DNA of 64,000 bases from Sphingobium fuliginis (GCF_004152845.1 NZ_SEON01000007.1:124001-188000); one strand, 5' to 3'; shown: positions 41,430-51,124, counted from the stretch's first letter. Notes: generated from the letters alone by a model not told the origin. Made by a program: numbers and translations.

Positions 41430-44400
41430 ATGCTTGTGACGCTGGTTCTGCTGGTTTTCGGAGTGATGCTGTTCGACATGCGCGGGCGGTTGAAGGCGGC
41501 CGAGCATAGGTTGGCGCTGCTGGAAGGGATTGGAGACGCGCCCTTCCCCGCTCGCTACCGGCACGCCGACGGGGATGGAGATGACGATGCCGGGGGGAAT
41601 ACGGCGGCGCCCGCAAGCGTCGTGGAGCGGCGGGTGGCCATGGACACCGCTCCCCCGCACCCCATGCCTGCGGTCGTGATCGACCGTCGATCCAGCGAAG
41701 GCGAGACCCACTCTCCTGCGCGGTCCGCTTCGGATGAGGTTCGGGAGATCGATGCCCCCTTTCCCCCGGATGACGTGGAAAAGGCGGAAGGCATCGATAT
41801 GGCAGCCGAGCGCCCGGCCCGCCCCTCCTTCAGCTTCGAGGACCTGTTCGGCCGCCGCCTTCCGATCTGGGCGGGCGGGGTGACGCTCGCCGTGGCTGGC
41901 GTGCTGCTGGTCAAATATTCGATCGATGCAGGGCTGCTCGCGCCGCTGGTGCGCGTCGTTCTGGGGCTGCTGTTCGGCGGAGCGCTGATCGGCGGGGCCG
42001 AGGCGGCGTTGCGGCTGGAGGATCGGGTCCGCGACGCGCGGGTGCGGCAGGCGCTGGCGGGCGCAGGGCTGGCGACGCTCTATGCCGCGATCCTGGCGGC
42101 GCACATGCTATATGGGCTGGTTGGACCGGGCATCGCCTTTGCGGGGCTTGCGGGGGTGACGGGGCTGGCCATGGCGCTGTCGCTGCGCTTTGGCGCGCCG
42201 AGTGCGCTGCTGGGGCTGGTCGGCGGTCTGGCGGCGCCCGCCCTGGTCGAGGCGGGGCAGCCCAATGTGCCCCTGCTAAGCTGTTATCTCGCGCTGGCGG
42301 TCGGTGGGCTATGCGTGCTGTCGCGCACCCAGCGCTGGATGTGGCTGGGGGTGAGCGCGCTGGTCGGCGGGGCCGGCTGGGGCGTCGTCATGCTGGCGAT
42401 GGGCGCGCTGGATTGGGCATCGTCGCTGTCGGTGGGGTTGCTGGTGCTGATGCTGGGGATGGCGTTGCCGGTCCTGGCCTTTTCCGGAACGCGGGCCGCG
42501 CTGCTGCGCATGGGCGCGGCCGTGGTGGCGGCGGGCCAGATGGCGGCGCTGGTGGCGACGGGCGGCTTCGGCCTGCTGCAATGGGGATTGTTCGGGCTGC
42601 TGTCGCTCATGCTGGTGTGGCTGGGGCGGGACGCGGCCTTGCGGCCGCTGGCGGCGATCGGCGCCGGGGTCGCGCTGCTGCTCGCGGCGGTGTGGCCGCG
42701 GCCGGAAATGGGCCACTTCGCCCTGGTGATGCTGGGCATGGTGACGATTTATGGCGGCGCGGCCCTGCTGCGGGTCTGGCGCGGCGCTTTGGTCGAGGCG
42801 GGACAGATCGCAGGACTGGCGCTGGGTGGATTTGCCGTCGCGCTGGGGCAATGCTGGCGGGTCGGGCTGGACGGGGAATTCGCCCTGCTGGCGCTGGCGG
42901 CCGCCGGATTGCCGGGCGCGGCCATGGCGATGGGCTGGCGATGCGGGACCCGGCGGGAGGATGCGCGCTTCGTGACGCTGGCGAGCGCCGCGGCGCTGCT
43001 GCTGGTGGTGGCCGGCGGGCTGGGGCTGCCGGAGTGGAGTCTGGCCATGGTGATCGCTGCGGTTGCAGCCGGGCTGCTGAGGTTGGCGGCGCTGGCGGAG
43101 GACCGGCGGGTCGAATGGAGCGGCTGGGGCTTCGCCTTCGGCGCGCTGGTGGTTCTGGCCGGATCGGACGATGTCGTCCGGCTGTGGGGAGAGGCGGCGG
43201 ATGAGCCGGACTGGCAGGGCGTGATGCGTTGGGCGGCGGGAGCGGCAATGGCGGCGCTGTTCGCCTGGCGGGCGCGCTTTGCCGAGGGGCGGATGGTCGC
43301 GCAGGGCGTGGCGGTGCTGCTCGCCTATGGGGCCGTGGCGCAGGCGGTGCCGGCGCTCTGGGTGCCGGTGGGAGTCGCGCTGGGGCTGGCCATGCTGGCG
43401 GAAGGAGCGCGGCGGCTGGCCGTCGGGCGAATGGCGCCCGCCCTGGGGGTGGCCTTGGCGCTGGTGGCGCTATGGGCCGCCTGGCCCCTGGGGATCTGGC
43501 TGGGCCGGGTGTTGCTGTCGCTGGTGGGTGAACCCGTGCTGGTGCGGGACTTGCCCGGAATAGGCGAGGTGGCGCGGCGGATCGCCTTGCCGGCGATGGC
43601 GCTGGGCCTTGCCCTGTGGCGGGGCGGTTCCGCCGTGGATGCGGTCGGGCGGCGGATCGGCTGCTGTGTCGCGGCGGTGCTTGGCGGAGTGGCGGCGCAT
43701 GTCGCCTTCAAGCAGCTTTTCGCTTTGGGGAGCCTGGCGGAAGTGACGCGCCTTGCCCTGGCGGAGCGCACGCTTTGGGAGGCTGTGCTGATGGGCCTGG
43801 GTTTCGTTGCGTTGCGGGGCCGGATCGCGCTGGCCCGATTCCATTCGTTGCGGAAATCCGGGGAGAATGTGGAGCGCGCGGTCGGGACATGCCTCATCGC
43901 GGCGGGATTGGGGCATTTGCTGGTTTATTCGGTGGTGCTGCACAATCCGCTCTGGTTCCCGCAGGCGGTGGGGCATTGGCCCCTCCTCAATCTGCTGCCG
44001 GTGGTTCTGGCCCTTGCCTTCGTGGCGCTGAAGGTGGCGGATGGCTGGTCACGGCGTATGGCGGATGGCGTGCGAATGGCCTTAATCGCGCTGTTCGGCG
44101 TGGCGCTGCTGCGGCAGCTTTTCGTCGGATCGCTGCTGACCGTGCGCGGAGTAGGCCAGGTGGAGGATATTCTCCGTTCGGTGCTCGCATTGGCGCTCGC
44201 CATCGGCTTCCTGCTCTGGGGCATCCGCGGGCAGGCGCAGGCCGCAAACGCCAGGGACTGGCGCATCGCTTCGCTGCTGCTGATGCTGTTCGCCGTGGCC
44301 AAGGTGTTCCTGTTCGATGCGTCCGGGCTGACCGGGCTGCTGCGGATCGCATCCTTCCTTGCCCTGGGCTTCAGCCTGATCGGCATCGGATGGCTCTATA

Positions 44401-44450
44401 ATCGCCTGTTGCGGGAGCCGGTTAACAACTCCGCGACTATTGCTGCATAA
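41430..44450 (+). CDS. DUF2339 large membrane protein
   Basis: A 1006-residue membrane protein with a short N-terminal helix, a soluble linker to about residue 135 (with EDLFGRRLPIWAGGVTLAVAG at its end), then more than twenty hydrophobic helices to the C-terminus. This matches the DUF2339 family of predicted membrane proteins. No catalytic motif is visible. ATG 41430 (MLVTLVLLVFG) follows CAGGGG. It is 24 bases before the Aas-type fusion, so an envelope or lipid role is a fair guess. Confidence 0.84.
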   Translation: MLVTLVLLVFGVMLFDMRGRLKAAEHRLALLEGIGDAPFPARYRHADGDGDDDAGGNTAAPASVVERRVAMDTAPPHPMPAVVIDRRSSEGETHSPARSASDEVREIDAPFPPDDVEKAEGIDMAAERPARPSFSFEDLFGRRLPIWAGGVTLAVAGVLLVKYSIDAGLLAPLVRVVLGLLFGGALIGGAEAALRLEDRVRDARVRQALAGAGLATLYAAILAAHMLYGLVGPGIAFAGLAGVTGLAMALSLRFGAPSALLGLVGGLAAPALVEAGQPNVPLLSCYLALAVGGLCVLSRTQRWMWLGVSALVGGAGWGVVMLAMGALDWASSLSVGLLVLMLGMALPVLAFSGTRAALLRMGAAVVAAGQMAALVATGGFGLLQWGLFGLLSLMLVWLGRDAALRPLAAIGAGVALLLAAVWPRPEMGHFALVMLGMVTIYGGAALLRVWRGALVEAGQIAGLALGGFAVALGQCWRVGLDGEFALLALAAAGLPGAAMAMGWRCGTRREDARFVTLASAAALLLVVAGGLGLPEWSLAMVIAAVAAGLLRLAALAEDRRVEWSGWGFAFGALVVLAGSDDVVRLWGEAADEPDWQGVMRWAAGAAMAALFAWRARFAEGRMVAQGVAVLLAYGAVAQAVPALWVPVGVALGLAMLAEGARRLAVGRMAPALGVALALVALWAAWPLGIWLGRVLLSLVGEPVLVRDLPGIGEVARRIALPAMALGLALWRGGSAVDAVGRRIGCCVAAVLGGVAAHVAFKQLFALGSLAEVTRLALAERTLWEAVLMGLGFVALRGRIALARFHSLRKSGENVERAVGTCLIAAGLGHLLVYSVVLHNPLWFPQAVGHWPLLNLLPVVLALAFVALKVADGWSRRMADGVRMALIALFGVALLRQLFVGSLLTVRGVGQVEDILRSVLALALAIGFLLWGIRGQAQAANARDWRIASLLLMLFAVAKVFLFDASGLTGLLRIASFLALGFSLIGIGWLYNRLLREPVNNSATIAA

Positions 44451-44474
44451 TGCGTGAAGGACGGGGGTAAGAAA

Positions 44475-47400
44475 ATGTCCGCACCTGATCTGTCTTTGCT
44501 GGGTAAACGCCGTTTCGCGCCCTTGTTCGTGGTGCAGTTCCTGGGCGCGTTCAACGACAATCTGTTGAAGTTCGCGCTGCTGTTCCTCGCCAATTTCAGC
44601 CTCTATCGGGCCGAGCCCGACAAGGCGGAGATGCTGGCGACCATCGCCACAGGCCTGTTCATCCTGCCCTATTTCCTCTTTTCCGCGCTGGCCGGGCAAT
44701 TGGCCGACGCCTGGGACAAGGCGAAACTGGTGCGGGCGGTGAAGGCGGCGGAGATCGTCATCATGGCCCTCGCCGTCACCGGATTCTGGCTGGAATCGGT
44801 GCCGGTTCTGCTGTCCTGCCTGTTCCTGATGGGGCTGCATTCGACCATCTTCGGGCCGGTCAAATTTTCCATCCTGCCGCAGCATCTGCGTGCCGACGAG
44901 ATCATGGGCGGCACCGGCCTGATCGAGGCGGGCACCTTCCTTGCGATATTGAGCGGGCAGTTGCTGGCCGGGGTGATCCCGCCCTGGGAAGCAGGGCTGG
45001 TGGCGGTGGGGCTGGCGACGCTTGGCTTCCTGGCCAGCCTGGCGGTGCCGGCCGCGCCGACCGTGGTGCCGGGCCTTCGGATCGAGCGGAACATCTTCAG
45101 GAGCACCTGGCATATATTGAAGGCGGCGCGGCATGGGCGCGGCGTGTGGCTGTCGATCCTGGGGATAAGCTGGTTCTTCGCCGTGGGCGCGGTATTGCTG
45201 GCGGAGTTCGCGCCGCTGGTGAGCGGGGTGCTGAAGGCGAAGCAGGAGGTCGCGACCTTCTTCCTGCTGATCTTCTCGGTCAGCGTGGCGCTGGGGTCGA
45301 TGCTGGTCAACCGGCTGCTGGGCGGGCAGGTTTCGGCGCGCTTCGTGCCGGTATCCGCGCTGGCGCTGGCCGGGTTCATGATCGACCTGTGGCTTTCGAC
45401 CGGTTCCTATGCGCCCATGCATTCGGGCGCTGGCATAGCCGAATTCGTCGGGTCGCCGGGAAGCTGGCGGATCATGGTCGATCTGTTCGGCATCGCCTTT
45501 TCAGGCGGCATGTTCATCGTGCCGCTCTATGCGATCCTCCAGACGCACAGCCCGCGCGAGGAACGGTCGCGCACCATTGCGGCCAACAACATCGTCAACG
45601 CGGCGGTCACGGTGGCGGTCGTCACGGCGGTGACGGCGATGCTGGCGCGGGGCGAGAGCGTGCCCGGCGTGATCGGGGTGATGGGCTTTGCCACGCTGGC
45701 GGTGGCGCTGATCAGTTGCTGGCTGCTGCCGGAGACGGTGATCAAGGCGATCGTGCGCGGGATGCTGCGGCTCTGCTATCGGGTGGAGGTGCTGGGCGCC
45801 GGGAATATGCCCGGCGTGGGCGAACCGGCGGTCGTCGTGGTCAACCATGTGTCCTTCCTGGACGGCCTGCTGCTGGCGGCCTTCCTGCCGGGGAAGCCCA
45901 CCTTCGCGGTGCATACGCGGATTGCCAGGGCGTGGTGGGTAAAACCGTTCCTGTCGCTGTTCGACGCCTTTCCGGTCGATCCCACCAATCCGCTGTCGGC
46001 CAAGGCGATGGTGAAGGCGGTGCGCGAGGGGCGGACGCTGGTGATCTTTCCGGAGGGGCGGATCACCGTCACCGGCGCTTTGATGAAGGTGTTCGACGGC
46101 CCCGGCATGGTCGCGGACAAGGCCGACGCGCCGATCATTCCGGTCCGGATCGACGGCGCGCAGTTCACGCCCTTCTCGCGGCTCAGGGGCAAGGTCCGGC
46201 TGCGGCGCTTTCCCAGGATCACGCTCACCGTCCTGCCGCCACGCCGCTTCGCCATCGAGGGCGAGATGACGGCGCGGGCACGGCGCGCGATCGCGGGGCG
46301 GCGGCTCTATGACGAGATGAGCCAGATGATGTTCGCGACATCCGACACGGACAGGACATTGTTCGAGGCGCTGCTGGAGGCGTGCCATGTGCATGGGCGC
46401 GGGTCGGCCATCGTCGAGGATGTGAAGCGCGAACCGCTGAGCTATGGGCGGCTGGTGACGGGGTCGCTGGTGCTGGGGCGGGTCATGGCGCGTTCGACGC
46501 GGCAGGGCGAGGCGGTCGGCGTGCTGCTGCCCAATGTCGCCGGGGTGGCGGTGGCCTTCTTTGCCTTGCAGGCGGGTGGGCGGGTGCCGGCGATGCTGAA
46601 CTTCACCGCCGGGCTGGCGAACCTGAAGGCGGCGTGCACGACGGCCGGCATTCGGACGGTGGTGACGGCGCGGGCCTTTGTCGAGCAGGGCAAGCTCGGC
46701 GACGTCGTCGCCGGGCTGGAGGCGGAGGGGATCGCCTTCCTCTGGCTGGAGGATGTGGCGGCAGGAGTTGGAACCGGGGCAAAGCTGCGCGGGTTGATCG
46801 CCAGCCGCTTTGCCAGGCGGGCGCATGGGCGGCTCAAGGTTTCGCCGGACGATGCGGCGGTGATGCTGTTCACCAGCGGGTCGGAGGGGCTGCCCAAGGG
46901 CGTGGTGCTGACGCATCGCAACCTTCTGTCCAACTGCCGGCAATTGGCGGCGAGGATCGACTTCAATTCGGCCGACGTGGTGCTGAACGCCCTGCCGGTA
47001 TTCCATAGTTTCGGCCTGACCGGCGGGACGTTGCTGCCGATCTTCCATGGGGTGAAGACGCTGCTCTATCCCAGCCCGCTGCATTACCGGATCGTGCCGG
47101 CGCTCGCCTATGACGCCAATGCGACGATCCTGTTCGGGACCGACACCTTCCTGTCGGGCTATGCGCGGATGGCGCATGGCTATGACTTCTACTCGCTGCG
47201 CTACATCTTCGCGGGCGCGGAGCGGGTGCGGGACGAGACGCGGAAAATCTATGCCGAGAAGTTCGGGCTGCGCATCCTGGAGGGCTATGGCGCGACCGAG
47301 GCGGGGCCGGTGATCGCGGTCAACACGCCGATGCACTTCCGCGCCGGGTCGGTCGGGCGGCTGTTGCCGGGGATAGAGGCGCGGCTGGACGATGTGCCGG

Positions 47401-47870
47401 GGATCGAGGAAGGCGGGCGGCTTTCGATCCGGGGGCCGAACATCATGGCGGGATATATGAAGGCCGATGCGCCGGGCGTGCTGCAACCGCCGGAAGGGGG
47501 CTGGCACGATACCGGCGACATCGTGACCATCGACGATCAGGGCTTCGTGACGATCCGGGGGCGTGCGAAGCGCTTTGCGAAGATCGGCGGCGAGATGGTC
47601 TCGCTGCCCGCCGTGGAGGGCTATGCCTCTGCCGTGTGGCCGGATGCGGACCATGCGGTGGTGACGCGGCCCGATGCGCGCAAGGGGGAGCAACTGGTGC
47701 TGTTCACGACCGCGCGGGATGCGAAGGCGGCCGCGTTGCAGGCCTGGGGGAAGGCGCATGGGGTGGCGGAGCTGGCCCTGCCGCGGGACATCCGCGTGCT
47801 GGATGCGCTGCCGCTGCTGGGAACCGGGAAGACCGACTATGCGTCCATGACCCAGATGGCGGCCGGGTAG
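44475..47870 (+). CDS. aas: Lysophospholipid transporter / acyltransferase / acyl-ACP synthetase fusion
   Basis: A 1131-residue three-part protein. Residues 1-420 are an LplT-like major facilitator (FLGAFNDNLLKFALLF). Residues 440-640 are a PlsC-type acyltransferase with NHVSFLDG (about 457) and IFPEGRITVTG. The last 490 residues are an acyl-ACP/acyl-CoA synthetase with TSGSEGLPKG (about 800), GYGATEAGP and HDTGD. The set re-acylates lysophospholipids at the inner membrane. ATG 44475 follows GGGGGT; GTG 44454 also reads in frame. Confidence 0.93.
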   Translation: MSAPDLSLLGKRRFAPLFVVQFLGAFNDNLLKFALLFLANFSLYRAEPDKAEMLATIATGLFILPYFLFSALAGQLADAWDKAKLVRAVKAAEIVIMALAVTGFWLESVPVLLSCLFLMGLHSTIFGPVKFSILPQHLRADEIMGGTGLIEAGTFLAILSGQLLAGVIPPWEAGLVAVGLATLGFLASLAVPAAPTVVPGLRIERNIFRSTWHILKAARHGRGVWLSILGISWFFAVGAVLLAEFAPLVSGVLKAKQEVATFFLLIFSVSVALGSMLVNRLLGGQVSARFVPVSALALAGFMIDLWLSTGSYAPMHSGAGIAEFVGSPGSWRIMVDLFGIAFSGGMFIVPLYAILQTHSPREERSRTIAANNIVNAAVTVAVVTAVTAMLARGESVPGVIGVMGFATLAVALISCWLLPETVIKAIVRGMLRLCYRVEVLGAGNMPGVGEPAVVVVNHVSFLDGLLLAAFLPGKPTFAVHTRIARAWWVKPFLSLFDAFPVDPTNPLSAKAMVKAVREGRTLVIFPEGRITVTGALMKVFDGPGMVADKADAPIIPVRIDGAQFTPFSRLRGKVRLRRFPRITLTVLPPRRFAIEGEMTARARRAIAGRRLYDEMSQMMFATSDTDRTLFEALLEACHVHGRGSAIVEDVKREPLSYGRLVTGSLVLGRVMARSTRQGEAVGVLLPNVAGVAVAFFALQAGGRVPAMLNFTAGLANLKAACTTAGIRTVVTARAFVEQGKLGDVVAGLEAEGIAFLWLEDVAAGVGTGAKLRGLIASRFARRAHGRLKVSPDDAAVMLFTSGSEGLPKGVVLTHRNLLSNCRQLAARIDFNSADVVLNALPVFHSFGLTGGTLLPIFHGVKTLLYPSPLHYRIVPALAYDANATILFGTDTFLSGYARMAHGYDFYSLRYIFAGAERVRDETRKIYAEKFGLRILEGYGATEAGPVIAVNTPMHFRAGSVGRLLPGIEARLDDVPGIEEGGRLSIRGPNIMAGYMKADAPGVLQPPEGGWHDTGDIVTIDDQGFVTIRGRAKRFAKIGGEMVSLPAVEGYASAVWPDADHAVVTRPDARKGEQLVLFTTARDAKAAALQAWGKAHGVAELALPRDIRVLDALPLLGTGKTDYASMTQMAAG

Positions 47871-47909
47871 GACAGATCCTTCCTGCGCCGAAGGCATGGG
47901 AAGGATTGG

Positions 47910-48761
47910 GTGTTGGTGGAACGGCCTTCTCATCTGGTGCGGCGGTTGCTGGTGCGCCAGGTGCGGGGCGTGTTCCATGACAGCGCCCGGGGAGAGGCGC
48001 CGGTCGTCGCTTCGGACCGGGCGCTCTATCCGCCGGGGTCGGTGATCCGGCGGGTGCATGGCGACGTCACCGGCATGATGATCGGCGGGGTCAGTGCATT
48101 GCTGCTCCAGATGCTGCATCCGGCCGCCCTTGCCGGCATTTGGGACCACAGCCGGTTCCGTGACGACATGCTGGGGCGGTTGCGGCGGACGGCGCGGTTC
48201 ATTGCCGTCACCACCTATGCCGAACGGGCCGAGGCGGAGGAAGCGATCGCGCGGGTGCGACAGGTGCATGAGCATGTGCGCGGGACGCTGGCGGACGGGA
48301 CGGCCTATGCGGCGGGCGATCCCCGGCTGCTGGCCTGGGTGCATGTCTGCGAGGCGACGAGCTTTCTCGACGCATGGATGGCCTATGGCGAGCCGTTCAT
48401 GCCGCTGGCGGAGCAGGACCGCTATTTTGCCGAGGCGGCGCTGGTGGCGCGGGCCCTGGGGGCCGATCCGGTGCCGGACTGCAGGGCCGAGGCGATGGCG
48501 CTGATGGCGCGTTTTCGCGGCGAGCTGGCGGCGACGGAACGGACGCGGGAGGTGGCGCGGATCGTGCTGCGGCAGCCAGCGCCCTCGCTGGGGCTGATGC
48601 CGGCGCAGGCGATGATGATGCAGGCCGCGGTGGCGCTGCTGCCGGGTTGGGCGCGGCGGATGCACGGCTTTTCGATGCCGGTCCTGGCGCGGCCGCTGGT
48701 CCGGGCGGGGGCCTTTGCGCTGGCGGGAACGATGCGCTGGGCGTTTCGCGGCGAAGATTGA
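47910..48761 (+). CDS. MpaB-type oxygenase (DUF2236) family protein
   Basis: A 283-residue protein of the family called ER-bound oxygenase MpaB / latex-clearing rubber oxygenase catalytic domain. Signatures are LLLQMLHPAALAGIWDHS near 66-83, ARVRQVHEHVRGT near 113-125 and DPRLLAWVHVCEATSF near 136-151, with His residues that serve as heme ligands in relatives. No signal peptide is seen. It likely starts at GTG 47910. Substrate unknown. It is convergent with hutC. Confidence 0.82.
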   Translation: MLVERPSHLVRRLLVRQVRGVFHDSARGEAPVVASDRALYPPGSVIRRVHGDVTGMMIGGVSALLLQMLHPAALAGIWDHSRFRDDMLGRLRRTARFIAVTTYAERAEAEEAIARVRQVHEHVRGTLADGTAYAAGDPRLLAWVHVCEATSFLDAWMAYGEPFMPLAEQDRYFAEAALVARALGADPVPDCRAEAMALMARFRGELAATERTREVARIVLRQPAPSLGLMPAQAMMMQAAVALLPGWARRMHGFSMPVLARPLVRAGAFALAGTMRWAFRGED

Positions 48762-48764
48762 TCG

Positions 48765-48783
48765 CAGCCCCCCATGGGGGCTG
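48765..48783. terminator. Bidirectional terminator hairpin
   Basis: CAGCCCCCCATGGGGGCTG forms an 8-bp perfect stem with a CAT loop between the convergent mpaB-type gene and hutC. No clear T-run follows on either strand, so termination efficiency is uncertain. Confidence 0.5.
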
Positions 48784-48801
48784 GAATGACGGAAGCGGGG
48801 T

Positions 48802-49497
48802 TCAGGCGTTGAAATGGGCGACGAGGGCGTAGCGTTCGCCGGGGTAGAGCAGGCGGGCGTAGGTGATGCGTTCCCCGCCGCGCCAGGTCCAGCGTTCCAG
48901 CGCCAGGCAGGCGGCGTTTTGCGGGACGTCGAGGGCGTCCGCCGTCTCTGGACCGGCGTTGAGGGCGGTGATGCGATGTTCCGCCTCCGTCCAGGGAACA
49001 TGGGCGAGCAGCCAGGAGCCGGGAGGTTCGGCGCTGAAATCCACCTCGGCCGCTTCGGGAACGGCGCGCAGGTTGATGAGGCGGGTTTCCGTCGCATAGG
49101 GCAAATCCTGGACGAAGTGGCGGCATTCCAGAGCGAGCAGATCGCCGTCTGGCACGCGCAGCAGCGCCTTGTCTTCCGCGCTTGCCCGGCGGCGCTCGCG
49201 ACGGATGAGGTCGAGGCGGTAGCTGAGGCCCTGCCCTTCCACTTCGGCGCGGATGTCCGGGATTTCCAGCGCGGCACGGTGGAAGCGGGGCGCGGCGACG
49301 AAGGTGCCCGCGCGCTTTCGGCTTTCGAGCAGGCCCGACTGCACGAGCGCGCGCAGCGCCTTGTTCACCGTCATGCGGGAGCAGCCATAGGCGTCCATCC
49401 ATTCCGCCTCCGTCGGGATGCGGTGGCCGGGGCGCCATTCGCCCGACATGATGCGGCTTTCGATGTCGCGGCGGATGCGGCGGTGGAGCGGGGTCAA
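48802..49497 (-). CDS. hutC: Histidine utilization repressor (GntR/HutC)
   Basis: A 231-residue GntR-family repressor. The N-terminal winged HTH reads PLHRRIRRDIESRI, then RIPTEAEWMDAYGCSRMTVNKALRAL, and the C-terminal UTRA domain binds an inducer, urocanate in known HutC. I place the start at TTG 49497, which overlaps the hutF stop (TTGA); longer in-frame starts would run deep into hutF. It should repress the hut genes at the palindrome at 51085-51096. Confidence 0.9.
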   Translation of the reverse strand: MTPLHRRIRRDIESRIMSGEWRPGHRIPTEAEWMDAYGCSRMTVNKALRALVQSGLLESRKRAGTFVAAPRFHRAALEIPDIRAEVEGQGLSYRLDLIRRERRRASAEDKALLRVPDGDLLALECRHFVQDLPYATETRLINLRAVPEAAEVDFSAEPPGSWLLAHVPWTEAEHRITALNAGPETADALDVPQNAACLALERWTWRGGERITYARLLYPGERYALVAHFNA

Positions 49498-50822
49498 TCG
49501 AGCAGGGCCTTGAGGAGTTGGGTGTAGCGCGCCTCTATGGCGGGGCGGGCGTGGTGGAGGCCTGCGGTAACGCGCCTGACGCCGGCGCACCAGACGCTAT
49601 CGATCTGGGCGCGGGCGAAGATCCAGCTGTCGAGCAGGCGGTCGCCGGAGCGGGCCGCGGTGGTGGGCTGGCCGGGGCGGAGGGTGACGATGTCGGCGCG
49701 GGCGCCCGGCGTGAGGGTGGCGGGGGGATGGCCGAGCGCCTGGGCGCCTTTCCGAGCGTGATGGTAGAGGCTGGCGCCGGTTGACTGGCCTGGGGCGGTG
49801 AGGAGGTTGCGGGCCTGGTGGGTCAGGCGCTGGCCATATTCGAGCAGGCAGAGTTCGGCGGCGGCATCGATCCGGATATGGGAGTCTGAGCCTATGCCGA
49901 TGCGGCCGCCCTGGGCAAGGAAAGCGCGGGCGGGGAAGAGGCCGTCGCCCAGATTGGCTTCGGTGATGGGGCAGAGGCCGACGGTGGCGGCGCTTTTCGC
50001 GATGGCGTTCCGTTCGCTGTCGGCGATGTGGGTGGCGTGGATCAGGCACCAGCGTTGATCGACCTCCGCATGGTTCATGAGCCATTCGACCGGGCGCTGG
50101 TTGCTCCAGGCGAGGCAGGCTTCGACCTCCGCACGCTGTTCCGCGATGTGGATGTGGATGGGGCCGTCCGGTGTCAGGGCAGTGATGGCGGCGAGTTCCT
50201 GCGGGGTGACGGCGCGCAGGCTGTGAGGAGCGACGCCCAGGGTCGCGTTCAGGGGTTTCAGGGCTTCCAGCAGGCGGGCGTAGCTGTCGGGGGTGTGGAG
50301 GAAGCGGCGTTGGCCTTCGGTTGGGGGGACGCCGCCGAAATTCGAGTGGGCGTAGAAGACCGGGAGCAGGGTGAGGGCGATGCCGGTGTCGTCGGCTGCC
50401 TGCGCGATGGCTTCGGCCATGGCGGCGGGGTTGGCGTAGGGCGCGCCGCTGGGGTCGTGGTGGAGATAGTGGAATTCCCCGACGCTGGTGAAGCCGCTTT
50501 CGAGCATTTCGGCATAGGCCAGGGCGGCGATGGCGCGGAGGCCTTCGGGGTTCAGGCGGTCGAGGAAGCGGTACATCGCCTCGCGCCAGGTCCAGAAGCT
50601 GTCGCCACCCTCCCCTGCTCTTTCGGTGAGGCCGGCCATGGCGCGCTGGAAGGCGTGGCTGTGGACATTGGGCAGGCCGGCGAAGGCGGGGCCGTGGCGT
50701 TCGTCGCCGGGTTCGGGGGGAATTCCATGAACGATCCGGTCAATGAACCGGCCTTTCAGAATCATGCGGACGGAAGGACGCCAGCCTTCGGGGAGGAGAG
50801 CCTGTTCGAACCAGAGCGCCAT
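49494..50822 (-). CDS. hutF: Formimidoylglutamate deiminase
   Basis: A 442-residue amidohydrolase-family enzyme that turns formimidoylglutamate into N-formylglutamate and ammonia. Zinc ligands are seen in NVHSHAFQRAM near 70, HIHIAEQ near 230, HATHIADSE near 265 and the late GSDSHIR. ATG 50822 follows GGAGAGGGG; longer open frame upstream enters a repeat-rich gap. HutF together with HutG defines the five-step histidine route. Confidence 0.93.
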   Translation of the reverse strand: MALWFEQALLPEGWRPSVRMILKGRFIDRIVHGIPPEPGDERHGPAFAGLPNVHSHAFQRAMAGLTERAGEGGDSFWTWREAMYRFLDRLNPEGLRAIAALAYAEMLESGFTSVGEFHYLHHDPSGAPYANPAAMAEAIAQAADDTGIALTLLPVFYAHSNFGGVPPTEGQRRFLHTPDSYARLLEALKPLNATLGVAPHSLRAVTPQELAAITALTPDGPIHIHIAEQRAEVEACLAWSNQRPVEWLMNHAEVDQRWCLIHATHIADSERNAIAKSAATVGLCPITEANLGDGLFPARAFLAQGGRIGIGSDSHIRIDAAAELCLLEYGQRLTHQARNLLTAPGQSTGASLYHHARKGAQALGHPPATLTPGARADIVTLRPGQPTTAARSGDRLLDSWIFARAQIDSVWCAGVRRVTAGLHHARPAIEARYTQLLKALLD

Positions 50823-50875
50823 TTCGATTTCCCCTCTCCAAAGACATGGGATTGGCCGGAGATGGCTAATCCAAG

Positions 50876-51012
50876 ACATTCCCCTCCCGTAAACGGGAGG
50901 GGTTAGGGGTGGGCGCGAGCGTAGCGAGCTTCTGACTTAGCCGTTGCAAAACAGCGCAGATGCCGCGCCAGCCCACCCCCTAACCCCCTCCCGCCTGCGG
51001 GAGGGGGAATGT
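50876..51012. repeat. 137-bp MITE-like palindromic element
   Basis: Starts ACATTCCCCTCCCG and ends CGGGAGGGGGAATGT. The two ends, including GGGGTTAGGGGTGGGC and GCCCACCCCCTAACCCC, are near-perfect inverted repeats of about 40 bases, and each end has its own small hairpin. It has no coding capacity. This fits a non-autonomous inverted-repeat element or REPIN. I do not see a clear target duplication. Confidence 0.7.
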
Positions 51013-51084
51013 CCGCCTTCCACCCTGTTTCCGTTTCCAACCTGAATCCTTGCGCGCTCTGGACAATGGTGATCTGCTCCATTT

Positions 51085-51096
51085 ATGTATATACAT
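51085..51096. promoter_or_regulatory. Probable HutC operator
   Basis: ATGTATATACAT is a perfect 12-bp palindrome with the TGTATATACA core, the kind of site described for HutC in Pseudomonas. It sits 29 bases before hutI and between the two divergent hut transcripts, next to its regulator gene set. Confidence 0.65.
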
Positions 51097-51124
51097 TATT
51101 GAGTCGGCGCCAGTGGAAATGACG

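Larger units (their letters stand above)
50823..51124. other. Divergent hut control region with a palindromic element
   Basis: No gene is supported in these 302 bases between hutF and hutI. They contain a repeat element at 50876-51012 and the probable HutC operator at 51085-51096. The promoters of both hut transcripts must lie here. Confidence 0.6.

Noticed and set aside
45501..49277. A very long open frame on the minus strand opposite the aas fusion, mpaB-type gene and hutC
   Set aside because: It has no protein-family motifs, is rich in Arg, Pro, His and Gln, and runs opposite three well-supported genes. In GC-rich coding DNA the opposite strand often stays open by codon bias.
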